Below, piece after piece: positions 8,741 to 17,625 of a stretch of DNA of 64,000 nucleotides. Numbering within the stretch: position 1 is the first letter of the stretch; each line of letters begins with the position of its first letter. The stretch covers positions 5,332,001 to 5,396,000 of the forward strand of contig NZ_OY726397.1 in NCBI RefSeq assembly GCF_963378095.1, read 5' to 3'. The stretch comes from Mycolicibacterium sp. MU0053 (lineage in GTDB: Bacteria > Actinomycetota > Actinomycetes > Mycobacteriales > Mycobacteriaceae). The position numbers were made by a program, and so were the translations under genes. The notes beneath the pieces were generated by a model. It was not told the origin of the DNA. It searched no databases and saw only the letters and a list, made by a program, of their open reading frames with translations.

Positions 8741-9819
8741 ATGACAGGCATGAACCACCATCGGCGCCGCGGTCGAGTCGTGATCGGCGTCGACACCCAC
8801 AAACACATCCACGTCGCGGTCGCCCTCGATGACTTCGGAGGCGTCCTGGGCAAGGAGAAGTTCACCGCAGACACCGCTGGGTACGGCCAGTTGATCGACT
8901 GGTCGATGGCCCTCGGTCATCTGCTGACGTTCGCCATCGAGGGCACCGGTTCCTACGGCGCCGGCCTGACCGCCGCGGTCCGGCGCCGCGACATCGGTGT
9001 CGTTGAAGTCATGCGCACCGACCGTCGTGACCGACGCTTACGGGGCAAGTCTGACTTCCTCGACGCGAGAACGCAGCCCGTGCCGTGCTGGCCGGCCACG
9101 CCGACGCCGTCCCCAAAACCGCCGACGGTGTGGTGGAGATGATCCGCACCATCAAAGTCGCCAAAGATGTTGCGGTAAAGGCACGCACATCGGCGATGAT
9201 CTCCCTCAAGGCAGTCCTGGTCAACGCTCCTGCGGCACTGCGTGAACAACTGCAGCCACTGTCGAAGATGGCACTGATTCACCGCTGCACAGGACTACGG
9301 CCCGGTTCGATGACCACGGTAGAGGCGGCCACCAAACACACGCTGCGTTCCACCGCACGGCGCTGGGAACAACTCAACGACGAGATCACCGCGCACGAAA
9401 AGCTGCTCGCCGAACTCACCACCGCACTCGCACCGCAACTTTCGGCTGCCTTCGGCATCGGTGCCGACATGGCCGCCGAGACGCTCATTGTTGCCGGCGA
9501 CAACCCCGAGCGGGTCCGCTCAGAGCCAGCCTGGGCCCGGCTCTGCGGCGTCGCACCCATCCCCGCGTCTTCTGGCATGACCACACGACACCGGCTCAAC
9601 CGCGGCGGTCACCGCCAGGCCAACGCCGCGCTCTACCGCACCGTTATCGTGCGAATGCAGCATCACGAACCAACCAAGGCTTACGTGGTTCGCCGCACCG
9701 CCGAAGGCAAGACCAAAGCCGAGATCATCCGCTGCCTCAAACGGCTCCTCGCCCGCGAAATCTGGTCCCTGATACGCCCTCTGCGGATCAGTCCACAGAC
9801 CATAGGATCCGCCTCTTGA
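8741..9819 (+). pseudogene. IS110-family transposase (DEDD), one-base frameshift
   Basis: The first frame has the RuvC-like Asp in VVIGVDTHKHIHVAVAL, Glu in AIEGTGSYGAGL and Asp pair in KSDFLDA. One base is then missing at about 9063-9066, and the next frame continues ENAARAVLAGHADAVPKTAD to the C-terminal Tnp_20 domain with GVAPIPASSGMTTRHRLNRG and GHRQANAALYRTV (catalytic Ser region). Adding one base after GACGC restores one protein of about 360 residues. Either a real inactivation or a sequencing error. Confidence 0.8.
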
Positions 9820-9868
9820 CGGATATAGGAGCATCAACTGATCCGCCCCGGCATGTCGGGAGGTTCTC

Positions 9869-10822
9869 TTATCTGAGTGCCTCCTCGGCATGAGGGTGCC
9901 GTTGGCGATGGTAGTAGAGCGCTTCGGCCCGATCGGGGGTTAGGTCCTGGCAGTAGCCGTTGGGTCGCTGACGGTTGTAGAAGGCCACCCATTCGGCGGT
10001 CCCCAGCGCCAGTTCGGTGGCACCGGGATAGAGCGGCTGGCGGTCGATGAGTTCGGTCTTGTAGCTGCTGTTCACCGATTCGGCCAGAGCATTATCGAAA
10101 CTATCTCCGACGGATCCGACTGAAGGCAGGATCCCCTCAGCGGCCAGACGTTCGGTGAACGCGACCGCCGTATACTGAGCTTCCGCATCGCTGTGGTGAA
10201 TAAGTGATTCCAAAGATGTTGCACCCGAACGCTTTCTGGTGTCGATAGCATGGTCGATCGCATCGGTGACCAGTTTCTGGGTCATCTCGGTGGCCACTTT
10301 CCAGCCTACGATCTTGCGGGCATAGACATCGGTGACGAATGCCGTGTAGGCCCAGCCGGCACGAGTCCGGCAGTAGGTGAAATCGGCCACCCACAATCGG
10401 TCAGGCGCACCGGCGACGAAATTACGCCGGACCCGATCCGGGGCTCGCGTCGCTGCCGGATCGGCGACGGTGGTGCGCACCCGCCGGCGCTTGCACGCAC
10501 CCCGCCAACCCATCTCCCGCATGACCCGTTCCACGACACAGCGCGACACGTCGATACCGTTGGTGCGCAATACAATCCATGTCTTACGAGCGCCCAGGAC
10601 TCGGTACAGACTCTGCGATTGGCGAAGCTGCCAGATCGCATCGATCACCTGCGCATCGGCCCAGTCGGCTTTCGAGGGGGCCTGACGGGCGCGGTGGGCG
10701 TAATACGTCGACGGGGCGATCGTGACGCCGTACTCGGAAAGCACAGCGCACATCGACTCGACACCCCACTTGAGACCATCAACGCCCACCCGCATGTGCT
10801 GGTGGGCGCTGATGAACTCCAC
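9869..10822 (-). CDS. IS6110-like transposase OrfB
   Basis: 317 residues with an HTH_21 region (LYRVLGARKTWIVLRTNGI) and an rve integrase core: Asp in LWVADFTYCRTRAGWAY, Asp in IHHSDAEAQYTAVAF, Glu in GDSFDNALAESVNSSYK. The second motif reads SDAEAQYT where most relatives have SDRGSQYT or SDAGSQYT; the Asp itself is kept. A GTG start at 10822 lies just beyond the orfA stop, but IS3 elements normally make an OrfAB fusion by programmed -1 frameshifting. Otherwise complete. Confidence 0.85.
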   Translation of the reverse strand: MEFISAHQHMRVGVDGLKWGVESMCAVLSEYGVTIAPSTYYAHRARQAPSKADWADAQVIDAIWQLRQSQSLYRVLGARKTWIVLRTNGIDVSRCVVERVMREMGWRGACKRRRVRTTVADPAATRAPDRVRRNFVAGAPDRLWVADFTYCRTRAGWAYTAFVTDVYARKIVGWKVATEMTQKLVTDAIDHAIDTRKRSGATSLESLIHHSDAEAQYTAVAFTERLAAEGILPSVGSVGDSFDNALAESVNSSYKTELIDRQPLYPGATELALGTAEWVAFYNRQRPNGYCQDLTPDRAEALYYHRQRHPHAEEALR

Positions 10823-10824
10823 GA

Positions 10825-11151
10825 CTACTGAGAGGGCCGGTCGAGCTCGGCGGCGAAGAAAACCGAGGCCGCCTTCAAGATCGCGTTGGCCCGCTTGAGT
10901 TCGGCATTCTCCCGGCGCAGCTTGCGCAGGACCTCGGATTCCTCGCTGGTCTGCCCCGCCCGAGAGCCGGCGTCGATCTCAGCCTGGCGGACCCATTTGC
11001 GCACCGTTTCGGCAGTACCGACGCCCAGCAGGTCAGCGACCCGGCCCATCGCCTCCCACTCCGAAACTGTCTCGCTGCGCAGATCGGCCACCATCTGCAC
11101 CGCCCGCACCTTCAGCTCGTCTGGATACCGCCTCGATGACTTCGATCCCAC
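10825..11151 (-). CDS. IS6110-like transposase OrfA
   Basis: 108 residues closely following the IS6110 OrfA plan: SSRRYPDELKVRAVQMVADL, HTH in ADLLGVGTAETVRKWVRQAE, and a leucine-zipper end LRRENAELKRANAILKAASV then FFAAELDRPSQ. It provides DNA end binding and dimerisation for the element. It overlaps or abuts orfB. Confidence 0.85.
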   Translation of the reverse strand: MGSKSSRRYPDELKVRAVQMVADLRSETVSEWEAMGRVADLLGVGTAETVRKWVRQAEIDAGSRAGQTSEESEVLRKLRRENAELKRANAILKAASVFFAAELDRPSQ

Positions 11152-11351
11152 GTGCCCATCCTTCCCAACGGAAGAACTCTCCAGACACGCCGGGGTGGAT
11201 CAATGACCCAACTCGGGCCAGACGCACCAGACCCACCGGTGTCTTCATCCGGGGACGGTTAGGACTCAGGCGTTGCGCGCGTCTTGTCCTTCGCAGAGGG
11301 GATCTCTGAGCGCGCCAGGTCAATTCCGTGTCGTGTCGGGCGCCCGTGTCT

Positions 11352-12800
11352 TCAGCGTCCCGGTGGGAGCAACATTGTTTGCCACGTCTTCTCCTTCAGT
11401 GCACCTTGGGCCAAGTCGGACTGCGTGTATTGATGCCCGTCGGGTCCGGTGTAGACGCCGGTGGTCGGGTCGTACTCAGCGGCGGCTATCGGGGCAGTCG
11501 GCCCGGGCGGCCCCGCCGCCGTTGTCGAAACCGGTGGCAACTGCGGGATGTCTTGGCCTGACGCGGTGGCGTTGGGGTCGCCCTTCCAATTGTGGCCGTC
11601 GTTGAGAGGCACGAATTGCTCGTCGCTTTCGCACAGCTTCACGGTGGCTGCCCGCTTTCCGGGCACGGTTTCACATGGGATGTTTCGGGCGCCGCGCACG
11701 TTGAGTGGTGAGTCCTGCGGGACTCTGCAGTATAAGTGGCCGGCCGGGAGATCCGGAGCATCCTCGAAGGTGGGCGCGCGTTTCTGTTGGGTGGGCAGAT
11801 ACCCAGTGGTGCATGGCGGCGGCTGATTGAGATTGAGGTTGAGGTTGATGAAGAATCCCTTGTAGGCCTGTTTGGTGTTGACATTCGCCGCGATGGCGGC
11901 CTGGTGATTGGCGACGAGTTGAGGCACCAGCACCAGGATTTGTTCGATGCCGTTTTGGTACGTAAGAGCGACCTGTCCAACGCTTACCAGGTTGGCCAGC
12001 AGAATCGGCAAGGTGGGCTGCAGCCGATCGACTAGCTGGCGTGCCTGTTCCAGGGCGGGGCCGGCATTGTCCATCACCCCGGCGACGGCGGCATCGCGGG
12101 CCTGGAGTTCGCTTGTTACGGTCGCAACGTGGGTCGCCCACGCCTTGATCTCGTCGGTAGTAGCGGTTTGCGAGTCGAGGACCGGCTGAGATTGGTCGAT
12201 CAGTGCGACGAGAGGATCGAGGTTCTTGCGCGTCCCAATGGCAAGGTCTGCGGAATTCTTGACTATGCGTGAGAGTTCCGGGCCTAGTCCGCCGACGGCT
12301 GTGTAGGACTCGTCGACAACCGTCTTCAGGCTGTCGTGAGGCAGTGCCTGCAGCGCCGTGTTGGTCGCGGCGAGTAGGGCGTTAATGTCAGGCGGAACGG
12401 AGGTGTCGGTCGCTGCGATTACGTCGCCGTCTTTCAGTGGCGATGCTGTGCCGTTGCGTGGCAGCAACTCGATGTACTGTTCGCCGATGGCCGTTTGGCT
12501 GTGTACCTCGGCGGTGAGATCCGATGGGATGGCGATGTCGGAGTTCAGCGATAACACCGCTTTGACGCCGGTGTCGGTCAAGACGACGGACTGCACTTTG
12601 CCCACCTCGGTACCGCGGTATGTGACGTTCGCCCTGACGTAAAGCCCGGCTGCTCTTGGCAGTTCGACGTTCACGGTGTAGGAACCTATGCCGAACAACA
12701 GTGCCGGTAGTTTCATGAAGGTTAAGGCCGTGTACGTCCCGGCGACCAGCGTGAGCGTAGCGAGGATGGCCAACTGGGTCTTGATCCGTCTGTGCAACAT
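11352..12800 (-). CDS. mceF: MCE-family protein MceF
   Basis: 482 residues; last gene of the mce operon. N-terminal membrane anchor (IKTQLAILATLTLVAGTYTA), then the MCE/MlaD domain (YTVNVELPRAAGLYVRANVT and GTEVGKVQSVVL), a long helical region, and a low-complexity Pro-rich tail rich in Gly and Thr. Mce proteins form hexameric tubes or a heteromeric needle that carries lipids from the outer mycobacterial layers to the YrbE permease. Compared with other MceF proteins the tail from about residue 340 has an insert region with Cys (PPPCTTGYL, HLYCRVPQ). It starts one base after the mceE stop. Substrate unknown. Confidence 0.88.
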   Translation of the reverse strand: MLHRRIKTQLAILATLTLVAGTYTALTFMKLPALLFGIGSYTVNVELPRAAGLYVRANVTYRGTEVGKVQSVVLTDTGVKAVLSLNSDIAIPSDLTAEVHSQTAIGEQYIELLPRNGTASPLKDGDVIAATDTSVPPDINALLAATNTALQALPHDSLKTVVDESYTAVGGLGPELSRIVKNSADLAIGTRKNLDPLVALIDQSQPVLDSQTATTDEIKAWATHVATVTSELQARDAAVAGVMDNAGPALEQARQLVDRLQPTLPILLANLVSVGQVALTYQNGIEQILVLVPQLVANHQAAIAANVNTKQAYKGFFINLNLNLNQPPPCTTGYLPTQQKRAPTFEDAPDLPAGHLYCRVPQDSPLNVRGARNIPCETVPGKRAATVKLCESDEQFVPLNDGHNWKGDPNATASGQDIPQLPPVSTTAAGPPGPTAPIAAAEYDPTTGVYTGPDGHQYTQSDLAQGALKEKTWQTMLLPPGR

Positions 12801-13940
12801 TTACCGCCCCTGATCCGTGTGGTATGGCACCGTGAGCGGATTGCCTGCGGTGTACGGACTAGGGAACTGCCCAATGGTGCGGCCCCATTGCAGCTCCAAC
12901 TCGGTGAGTGAGCCCTCGAACCGGGTGCCGGTGAGCAATCCACTGTCGATGCGGCTAAGGGTGAGGTCGACGATCATTGTCAGGTTGGCGGAGTCGCCGC
13001 GTTGGACATTTTCGAGCGGTTCGTTCGCGTAGGGGAATGTGGTCATGAAACTGAGCCAGCGCGTCATGCTGGGTCCGGCGTTGGCGAACGACTCCAGTAC
13101 CGGCCCGATTCCCTCGAGGATTCGGACCAGGTTTTGTTTCGTTTGGTCGACCGTGTCAACTGTCAAGGCACTGAATTGGCCCAGCCGGTCGGCCGCCTCT
13201 ACGAGGTTGTCTCGTTCTCCGTTCAGCACGGCGAGTGCTTCAGGGAGGGTCTTGATCGCGCGATCGAGGACGGGTTGCTGCGCTGCGAATTTGCCGACCA
13301 GCCGGTTTAGGCTATCGGAGGCCGCGATGATGTCGTCGCTTTGCTCGTTGAGGTGGCCCGTGAATGTGTCCAGCTGACCGATAAGGCTCCGAACGTCTTG
13401 CTCACGTCCGCCAAACGCCGTGCTAAAAGCCTCGGTGATGTCTTGTATCTGACCGATCCCGCCCCCGTTGAGCACTGTTGACAACGCCGCCAACGTCTGC
13501 TCTGTACTCGGGTAGGCGCCGGCACTCGACAATGGGATCAACGAACCGGCGCTTAGCTGGCCACGCGCTGCGGCATCCTGGGGTGGCGCGAGCTCGATAT
13601 GCAACGAACCCAGCAAACTGGTCTGGCCGAGTTTGGCGGTCGCATTGGCAGGCAGATGAACATCACCGTTCAGACGCATAGTCACCAGTGCGTGCCAGCC
13701 TTGCTGTTCGATGTTCGTGACTGTGCCGACGGTGACGTCCCCGACCCGCACCCGCGAGTTCGATTGGAGGTTGTCGACGTCGGGCAATTGCACCTGAATC
13801 GTGAAGGAGCCCGGGCCGCGCCCCTCTGTCCCGGGCAGGGGCAGGGAATTTAGCCCGCGCCAGCTGCAGCCTGAGACTCCAGCTGCTACGACGATCGCGA
13901 TCAAACTCGCTCCCGCAGCTCTCCAGCTGCTGAGTCTCAC
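12801..13940 (-). CDS. mceE: MCE-family lipoprotein MceE (LprK-like)
   Basis: 379 residues with a lipoprotein signal: hydrophobic stretch ASLIAIVVAAGVSGC with the lipobox Cys at residue 25. The MCE domain follows (FTIQVQLPDVDNLQSNSRVR, GDVTVGTVTNI). As in other mce operons the fifth mce gene is the lipoprotein, here directly joined to mceD and mceF (four-base overlap and immediate abutment). Exported and lipid-anchored; part of the Mce transport complex. Confidence 0.9.
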   Translation of the reverse strand: MRLSSWRAAGASLIAIVVAAGVSGCSWRGLNSLPLPGTEGRGPGSFTIQVQLPDVDNLQSNSRVRVGDVTVGTVTNIEQQGWHALVTMRLNGDVHLPANATAKLGQTSLLGSLHIELAPPQDAAARGQLSAGSLIPLSSAGAYPSTEQTLAALSTVLNGGGIGQIQDITEAFSTAFGGREQDVRSLIGQLDTFTGHLNEQSDDIIAASDSLNRLVGKFAAQQPVLDRAIKTLPEALAVLNGERDNLVEAADRLGQFSALTVDTVDQTKQNLVRILEGIGPVLESFANAGPSMTRWLSFMTTFPYANEPLENVQRGDSANLTMIVDLTLSRIDSGLLTGTRFEGSLTELELQWGRTIGQFPSPYTAGNPLTVPYHTDQGR

Positions 13941-15256
13941 GAGCCAGCTCCTAAGGGTACCATCATGCCTGGTAGACCTGCCTCAGGGTTGGTGTAGATC
14001 GGCACGGCCGCCAGCGGGTCCGTGGGGGCCGGGTCGGCCGTGAGAGCCTCGGCTGCCAGCGGCGCATCAGTCGGCGGCACATAGTCGGGTCGCAGCCGGT
14101 CCTCGCTGTAGGTGACCTCGTTGGGCCTCGCCTGTGCCCCGACCGACAAGTTCACGCCCAGTGGAGGAAAGTTGTACTGACGGTTCTTCACAATCGGCGC
14201 CAAATATTGCACACACAACTTCGACGATTGCTCGCCTCCCAAGCGGGAGGCGGCCTGCACGGCCCCGCAGAGGAACGCAACTGGATCGGCAAAGTTGTTG
14301 ACGGCCAGGACTCCGCTTAGACCACCCATGGCTGGCTTGAAGATGTTGACGAAGTTCGACAGGCCCGTGGGGGTGATGTGTAGCGTCTGTTTGATGTCGT
14401 CAAGGCTTTCATTGAGCGCGGTAGTAATCGACGCCAGTTTGTCTGACGCTGTGCCTAGCGGTTCGCGGTTCTCGGCCGCGAAGCTCTGAACGTCAGCGAT
14501 GACCGCGTTGAGGTCCTCGATAGTCTGACCCACCTTCGCCGGATTATCGGCCAGTAGTGCTGACACCGCAGCCAGGTTTTGATTCAATTCTCGGAGCAAG
14601 TCTGTGCTGCCGTGCAGCGCTGATACGAGTGCTGCCAGGTTTCGCAGTGTGGCAAAGATGTCTTCGCTGTGATCGCCCAGCGCGGACAACGTCTGCGACA
14701 GGTTGATGATCGTCTCGCGGATCGTCGAGCCTTGGCCGCGAAGGTTGTCCGCGGTGGTATTGATGAGCGAACCCAGCGTGCTTACACCACCCGGCTCCGT
14801 GGGTCGCAACAACTCGGTTAGGCGTTCCAGCTGAACCCGCAGGTCATCCCATTCGACTGGCACGACGGTCCGGCCCTGCGGAATGATCGCACCGTTCTGC
14901 ATCGTGGGGCCGCCGGCGTAAGGCGGCGTCAGCTGGATGAATCGCCCCGTTACAAGCTGCGGTGACAGTATCGCGGCAGTTGCGTTGGCGGGGACACTGT
15001 ATTTGCGTTCGAAGGAGAATGTGATCTTGGCCCGCTGGGGCTGCGGTTCAATCTTGTCGATGGTTCCGACTGGCACGCCGCGGATGCGCACATCGTCGCC
15101 CGGAAAGATTCCGGTGCTGTTGTCGAAGTAGGCGACCACCGTTGTTCGATCAGCCCGAGTAATGGCGCCTGTGGCGACGAACAGTCCGGCAACGAGAATC
15201 AGCACCAGGCAGGTCGCGAGGACCATCCGCGGGCGCCTAAACTTCCTCATTCTCAC
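13937..15256 (-). CDS. mceD: MCE-family protein MceD
   Basis: 439 residues: N-terminal membrane segment (VLATCLVLILVAGLFVATGA), MCE domain (TVVAYFDNSTGIFPGDDVRI, GVPVGTIDKIEPQP), helical middle, and a C-terminal extension rich in Pro, Ala and Asp (about residues 385-439). Start and stop overlap both neighbours by four bases, showing translational coupling within the operon. Confidence 0.88.
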   Translation of the reverse strand: MRMRKFRRPRMVLATCLVLILVAGLFVATGAITRADRTTVVAYFDNSTGIFPGDDVRIRGVPVGTIDKIEPQPQRAKITFSFERKYSVPANATAAILSPQLVTGRFIQLTPPYAGGPTMQNGAIIPQGRTVVPVEWDDLRVQLERLTELLRPTEPGGVSTLGSLINTTADNLRGQGSTIRETIINLSQTLSALGDHSEDIFATLRNLAALVSALHGSTDLLRELNQNLAAVSALLADNPAKVGQTIEDLNAVIADVQSFAAENREPLGTASDKLASITTALNESLDDIKQTLHITPTGLSNFVNIFKPAMGGLSGVLAVNNFADPVAFLCGAVQAASRLGGEQSSKLCVQYLAPIVKNRQYNFPPLGVNLSVGAQARPNEVTYSEDRLRPDYVPPTDAPLAAEALTADPAPTDPLAAVPIYTNPEAGLPGMMVPLGAGS

Positions 15257-16578
15257 GGTTGGCCTCCCGGCTGACTCGGCGGCGCCTCCCCTGGGGCCGG
15301 CACGTAGACCTGAGCGGGTGTCGGCTCGGGGATGGACTGCAGTCCCGGCGGCGAGAAGCCGGGCGGCCCCGGTGGCGGACCGCCGGCAGGCGGTGCTGGC
15401 GGCGGCTCCTTGTAGGGGTAGCGCGGATCGCCTGGTTTGCCGGTGATCGCATCGGGCAGGTTTAGCGCTGGCTCTCCTCCCTGACCGGTCCGCGGATAGG
15501 GTACCGGCAACGCTGGGGTTCCGGGCTGACCGGTCTGTGGGTCGGACAACTGGGACGGCAGCAGCGTAGCGGGGTCCAGCCCCAAGTCGGAGAACGCGGC
15601 ATCGACGAACGGTTGGACGAACTGCCCCGGCAGAAGATTCGCCACGTAGACCTTGAAAAAGGGTCCACCCGCGATTGTCTCGTTCAGCTGCATGACGTAG
15701 CGATTGAGACCTTTGATGGCTGCTTGCACCTCCTCTTTGCGGTTGTCGATGATTGCGAGAACCCCGTTCAGCTTGTCGAGAGCCGGCTTCAACTGCTGTC
15801 GGTTGTCGGCGATGAATCCCTTTAGTTGTTGCGACACTGCCGAAACATTGCCCCAGACCTGGTCCAATGCCGCGCTTTGGGTACGCAGTTGTGCCAGCAG
15901 AGCGTTCGTGTCCTTCACTAGGCTGACAATCTGATCAGTGCGGTTGGCCAGCACTCCCGTTGCCTTGGCCGCGTTGTCGAGCAGGTTGCGAAGGTGAGCG
16001 TCTCGGTCGTTCAGCGTTTGCGAAAATCGGGACAGCCCGCGTACCGCGCGCTGTAGATCCGGTGCGGTGGTAGAAAAGGTCTGCGCTACGGTGGCCAGCG
16101 AGTCGCTCAGCTGATTGGTGTTGAGCCCACCGATCGTGGTCGCCAAGTCGCCGAGTGCGTCGGGCAGTTGATAAGGCGACGTCGTTTGGTCAAGGGGGAT
16201 GGCGCTCATGAGTTGGACCTCGCCCCGGGGCGTGATGTCAAGCACCTTGGCGCCCAACAGGCTTTCCGTTTTGATTGCCGCTTCGGTGTGGTCCCCGAGG
16301 TGAATGTCTTCGGGGACCTTGAACGTTACGAGCACTCCAGGGCCCTCGAGTGCGATGCTGGACACCTTTCCCACCGGATAACCAGAAACTTCGACGGTGG
16401 CATCGGGGCGCAGTCCGCCCGCGTCGGCGAAATATGCTGAATAGGTGGCTCCCCGGTTGAAGAACGGCAAGTTTTGATACTGCAGTGCGGCCACCGTAAT
16501 GGCGACAGCTGCCCCGGCGCCGGCGGCGCCGATGATCAACGGGTTGCGTTGTGAGAAGGGTTTCATTTTGGTGCACAC
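15253..16578 (-). CDS. mceC: MCE-family protein MceC
   Basis: 441 residues: anchor (NPLIIGAAGAGAAVAITVAA), MCE domain (TYSAYFADAGGLRPDATVEV, GYPVGKVSSIAL), helical region, and a very Pro/Gly-rich tail from about residue 340 (PPPAPPAGGPPPGPPG) as is usual for MceC/MceA proteins. It overlaps mceB by 16 bases and mceD by four. Confidence 0.88.
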   Translation of the reverse strand: MCTKMKPFSQRNPLIIGAAGAGAAVAITVAALQYQNLPFFNRGATYSAYFADAGGLRPDATVEVSGYPVGKVSSIALEGPGVLVTFKVPEDIHLGDHTEAAIKTESLLGAKVLDITPRGEVQLMSAIPLDQTTSPYQLPDALGDLATTIGGLNTNQLSDSLATVAQTFSTTAPDLQRAVRGLSRFSQTLNDRDAHLRNLLDNAAKATGVLANRTDQIVSLVKDTNALLAQLRTQSAALDQVWGNVSAVSQQLKGFIADNRQQLKPALDKLNGVLAIIDNRKEEVQAAIKGLNRYVMQLNETIAGGPFFKVYVANLLPGQFVQPFVDAAFSDLGLDPATLLPSQLSDPQTGQPGTPALPVPYPRTGQGGEPALNLPDAITGKPGDPRYPYKEPPPAPPAGGPPPGPPGFSPPGLQSIPEPTPAQVYVPAPGEAPPSQPGGQP

Positions 16579-17591
16579 CGTCCCGAGCTTTGGCCGGCAA
16601 CCTTGACATACACGGGCTGGCCCCCTTTCCCATTGAGCTTCAATACGACATTGCAGAGGTAGAAGCTGAAGTAATCGCCGTAGATCCCTTGGCGACCCAT
16701 CGCTCGGTATTTGTCTGGCAGCGTTTTGAGCAGATTGTCTAAGTAGTCGCGGTCTGCATCGGCGATGCCCGCGGCCCGGTCGGTCTCATGGACCACTTTC
16801 TTGAATGGTTCTCGAGCCTGTACGAGCAGGTCGGCGACGGAGTTCGTTGCGGCGTTTGTATAGGCAATCGTGTTGGAGATGTCGACTTTACGATCAGACA
16901 GTCCTTGGATTAGCTCTGAGAGCGACATCACCGCCTTGTCGAGTTGGTCGCTTTGGCTGCCCAACGTTCCCAGCACCACGCTGAGGTTGTCGATGACTTG
17001 TCCGATCAGGAGATCGCGGTCGGCCAACGTATTGGTCAGTGCCGCGGCCTGGTCCAGGAATGATCCGATGGTCGGGCCTTGGCCCTGGAACGCCTGTATC
17101 AACTGACCGCTCAGCGTATTGACCTGCTCCGGATTCAGCGCGCGAAAAAGGGGCCGGAAACCGCCTATCAGCGCATCCAGATCTAGCGCGGGTTTGGTGC
17201 GGACAAGTGGAATGGTCTGGCCGTGGCCCAGCACCTTTCCCCCCCCTGCGCCTTCTACGAGAGCTAGGTAGCGGTCACCAAAGGCGTTGTCGTAACGGAT
17301 CGCGGCCCCTGATCCCTCGGTGAGGATGACCGAATCAGCGGCAGAGAACGCAACGCGCACGGTCGCATCAGGGTTGATCGAGATGTCCTGCACTTTCCCA
17401 ACTTCCACCCCGGCTACTCGAACGGTATTACCGATTTTCAGACCCGAAACGTTGGTGAACTCAGCGCTGTACGTCGCACCCTCATTGAAGCGAGCCTGAC
17501 CATAGATTGTCAGCAACGCGAATGCGCCTAGCACCGTGACCGTCAAAAAGATTGCGACGCGCCAAGCAGCGCCTCTCAGGTCGTATGTCAT
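16563..17591 (-). CDS. mceB: MCE-family protein MceB
   Basis: 342 residues: N-terminal anchor (VAIFLTVTVLGAFALLTIYG), MCE domain (TYSAEFTNVSGLKIGNTVRV, GVEVGKVQDISI), then helical repeats and a short C-terminus with Cys residues (FYLCNVVLKLNGKGGQP, SSGRCAPK). MceB is the usual mce protein without a Pro-rich tail, as here. Follows mceA by 34 bases. Confidence 0.88.
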   Translation of the reverse strand: MTYDLRGAAWRVAIFLTVTVLGAFALLTIYGQARFNEGATYSAEFTNVSGLKIGNTVRVAGVEVGKVQDISINPDATVRVAFSAADSVILTEGSGAAIRYDNAFGDRYLALVEGAGGGKVLGHGQTIPLVRTKPALDLDALIGGFRPLFRALNPEQVNTLSGQLIQAFQGQGPTIGSFLDQAAALTNTLADRDLLIGQVIDNLSVVLGTLGSQSDQLDKAVMSLSELIQGLSDRKVDISNTIAYTNAATNSVADLLVQAREPFKKVVHETDRAAGIADADRDYLDNLLKTLPDKYRAMGRQGIYGDYFSFYLCNVVLKLNGKGGQPVYVKVAGQSSGRCAPK

Positions 17592-17625
17592 GGTTTGTCT
17601 CCCCAGATCTGTCGATCGTCAAGGG

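Larger units (their letters stand above)
8516..9838 (+). mobile_element. IS110-family element 1
   Basis: Placed between the point where IS3 orfB homology stops (about 8515) and the left inverted repeat of the IS6110-like element (9839). It has a long non-coding left part (about 225 bases) and one DEDD transposase frame. IS110 elements lack inverted repeats, so the exact ends cannot be read here. The transposase carries a one-base deletion. Confidence 0.7.
9839..11202 (-). mobile_element. IS6110-like IS3-family element, apparently intact
   Basis: A 1364-bp element with imperfect terminal inverted repeats: TGATCCGCCCCGGCATGTC at 9839 and, on the reverse strand from 11202, TGATCCACCCCGGCGTGTC. 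It starts TG and ends CA as IS3 elements do. OrfA and orfB are both open and overlap in the usual way. No 3-4 bp target duplication is visible (AAC on the left, ATG on the right), which suggests rearrangement after insertion, in keeping with the missing 3' part of the adjoining IS3 element. Confidence 0.8.
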
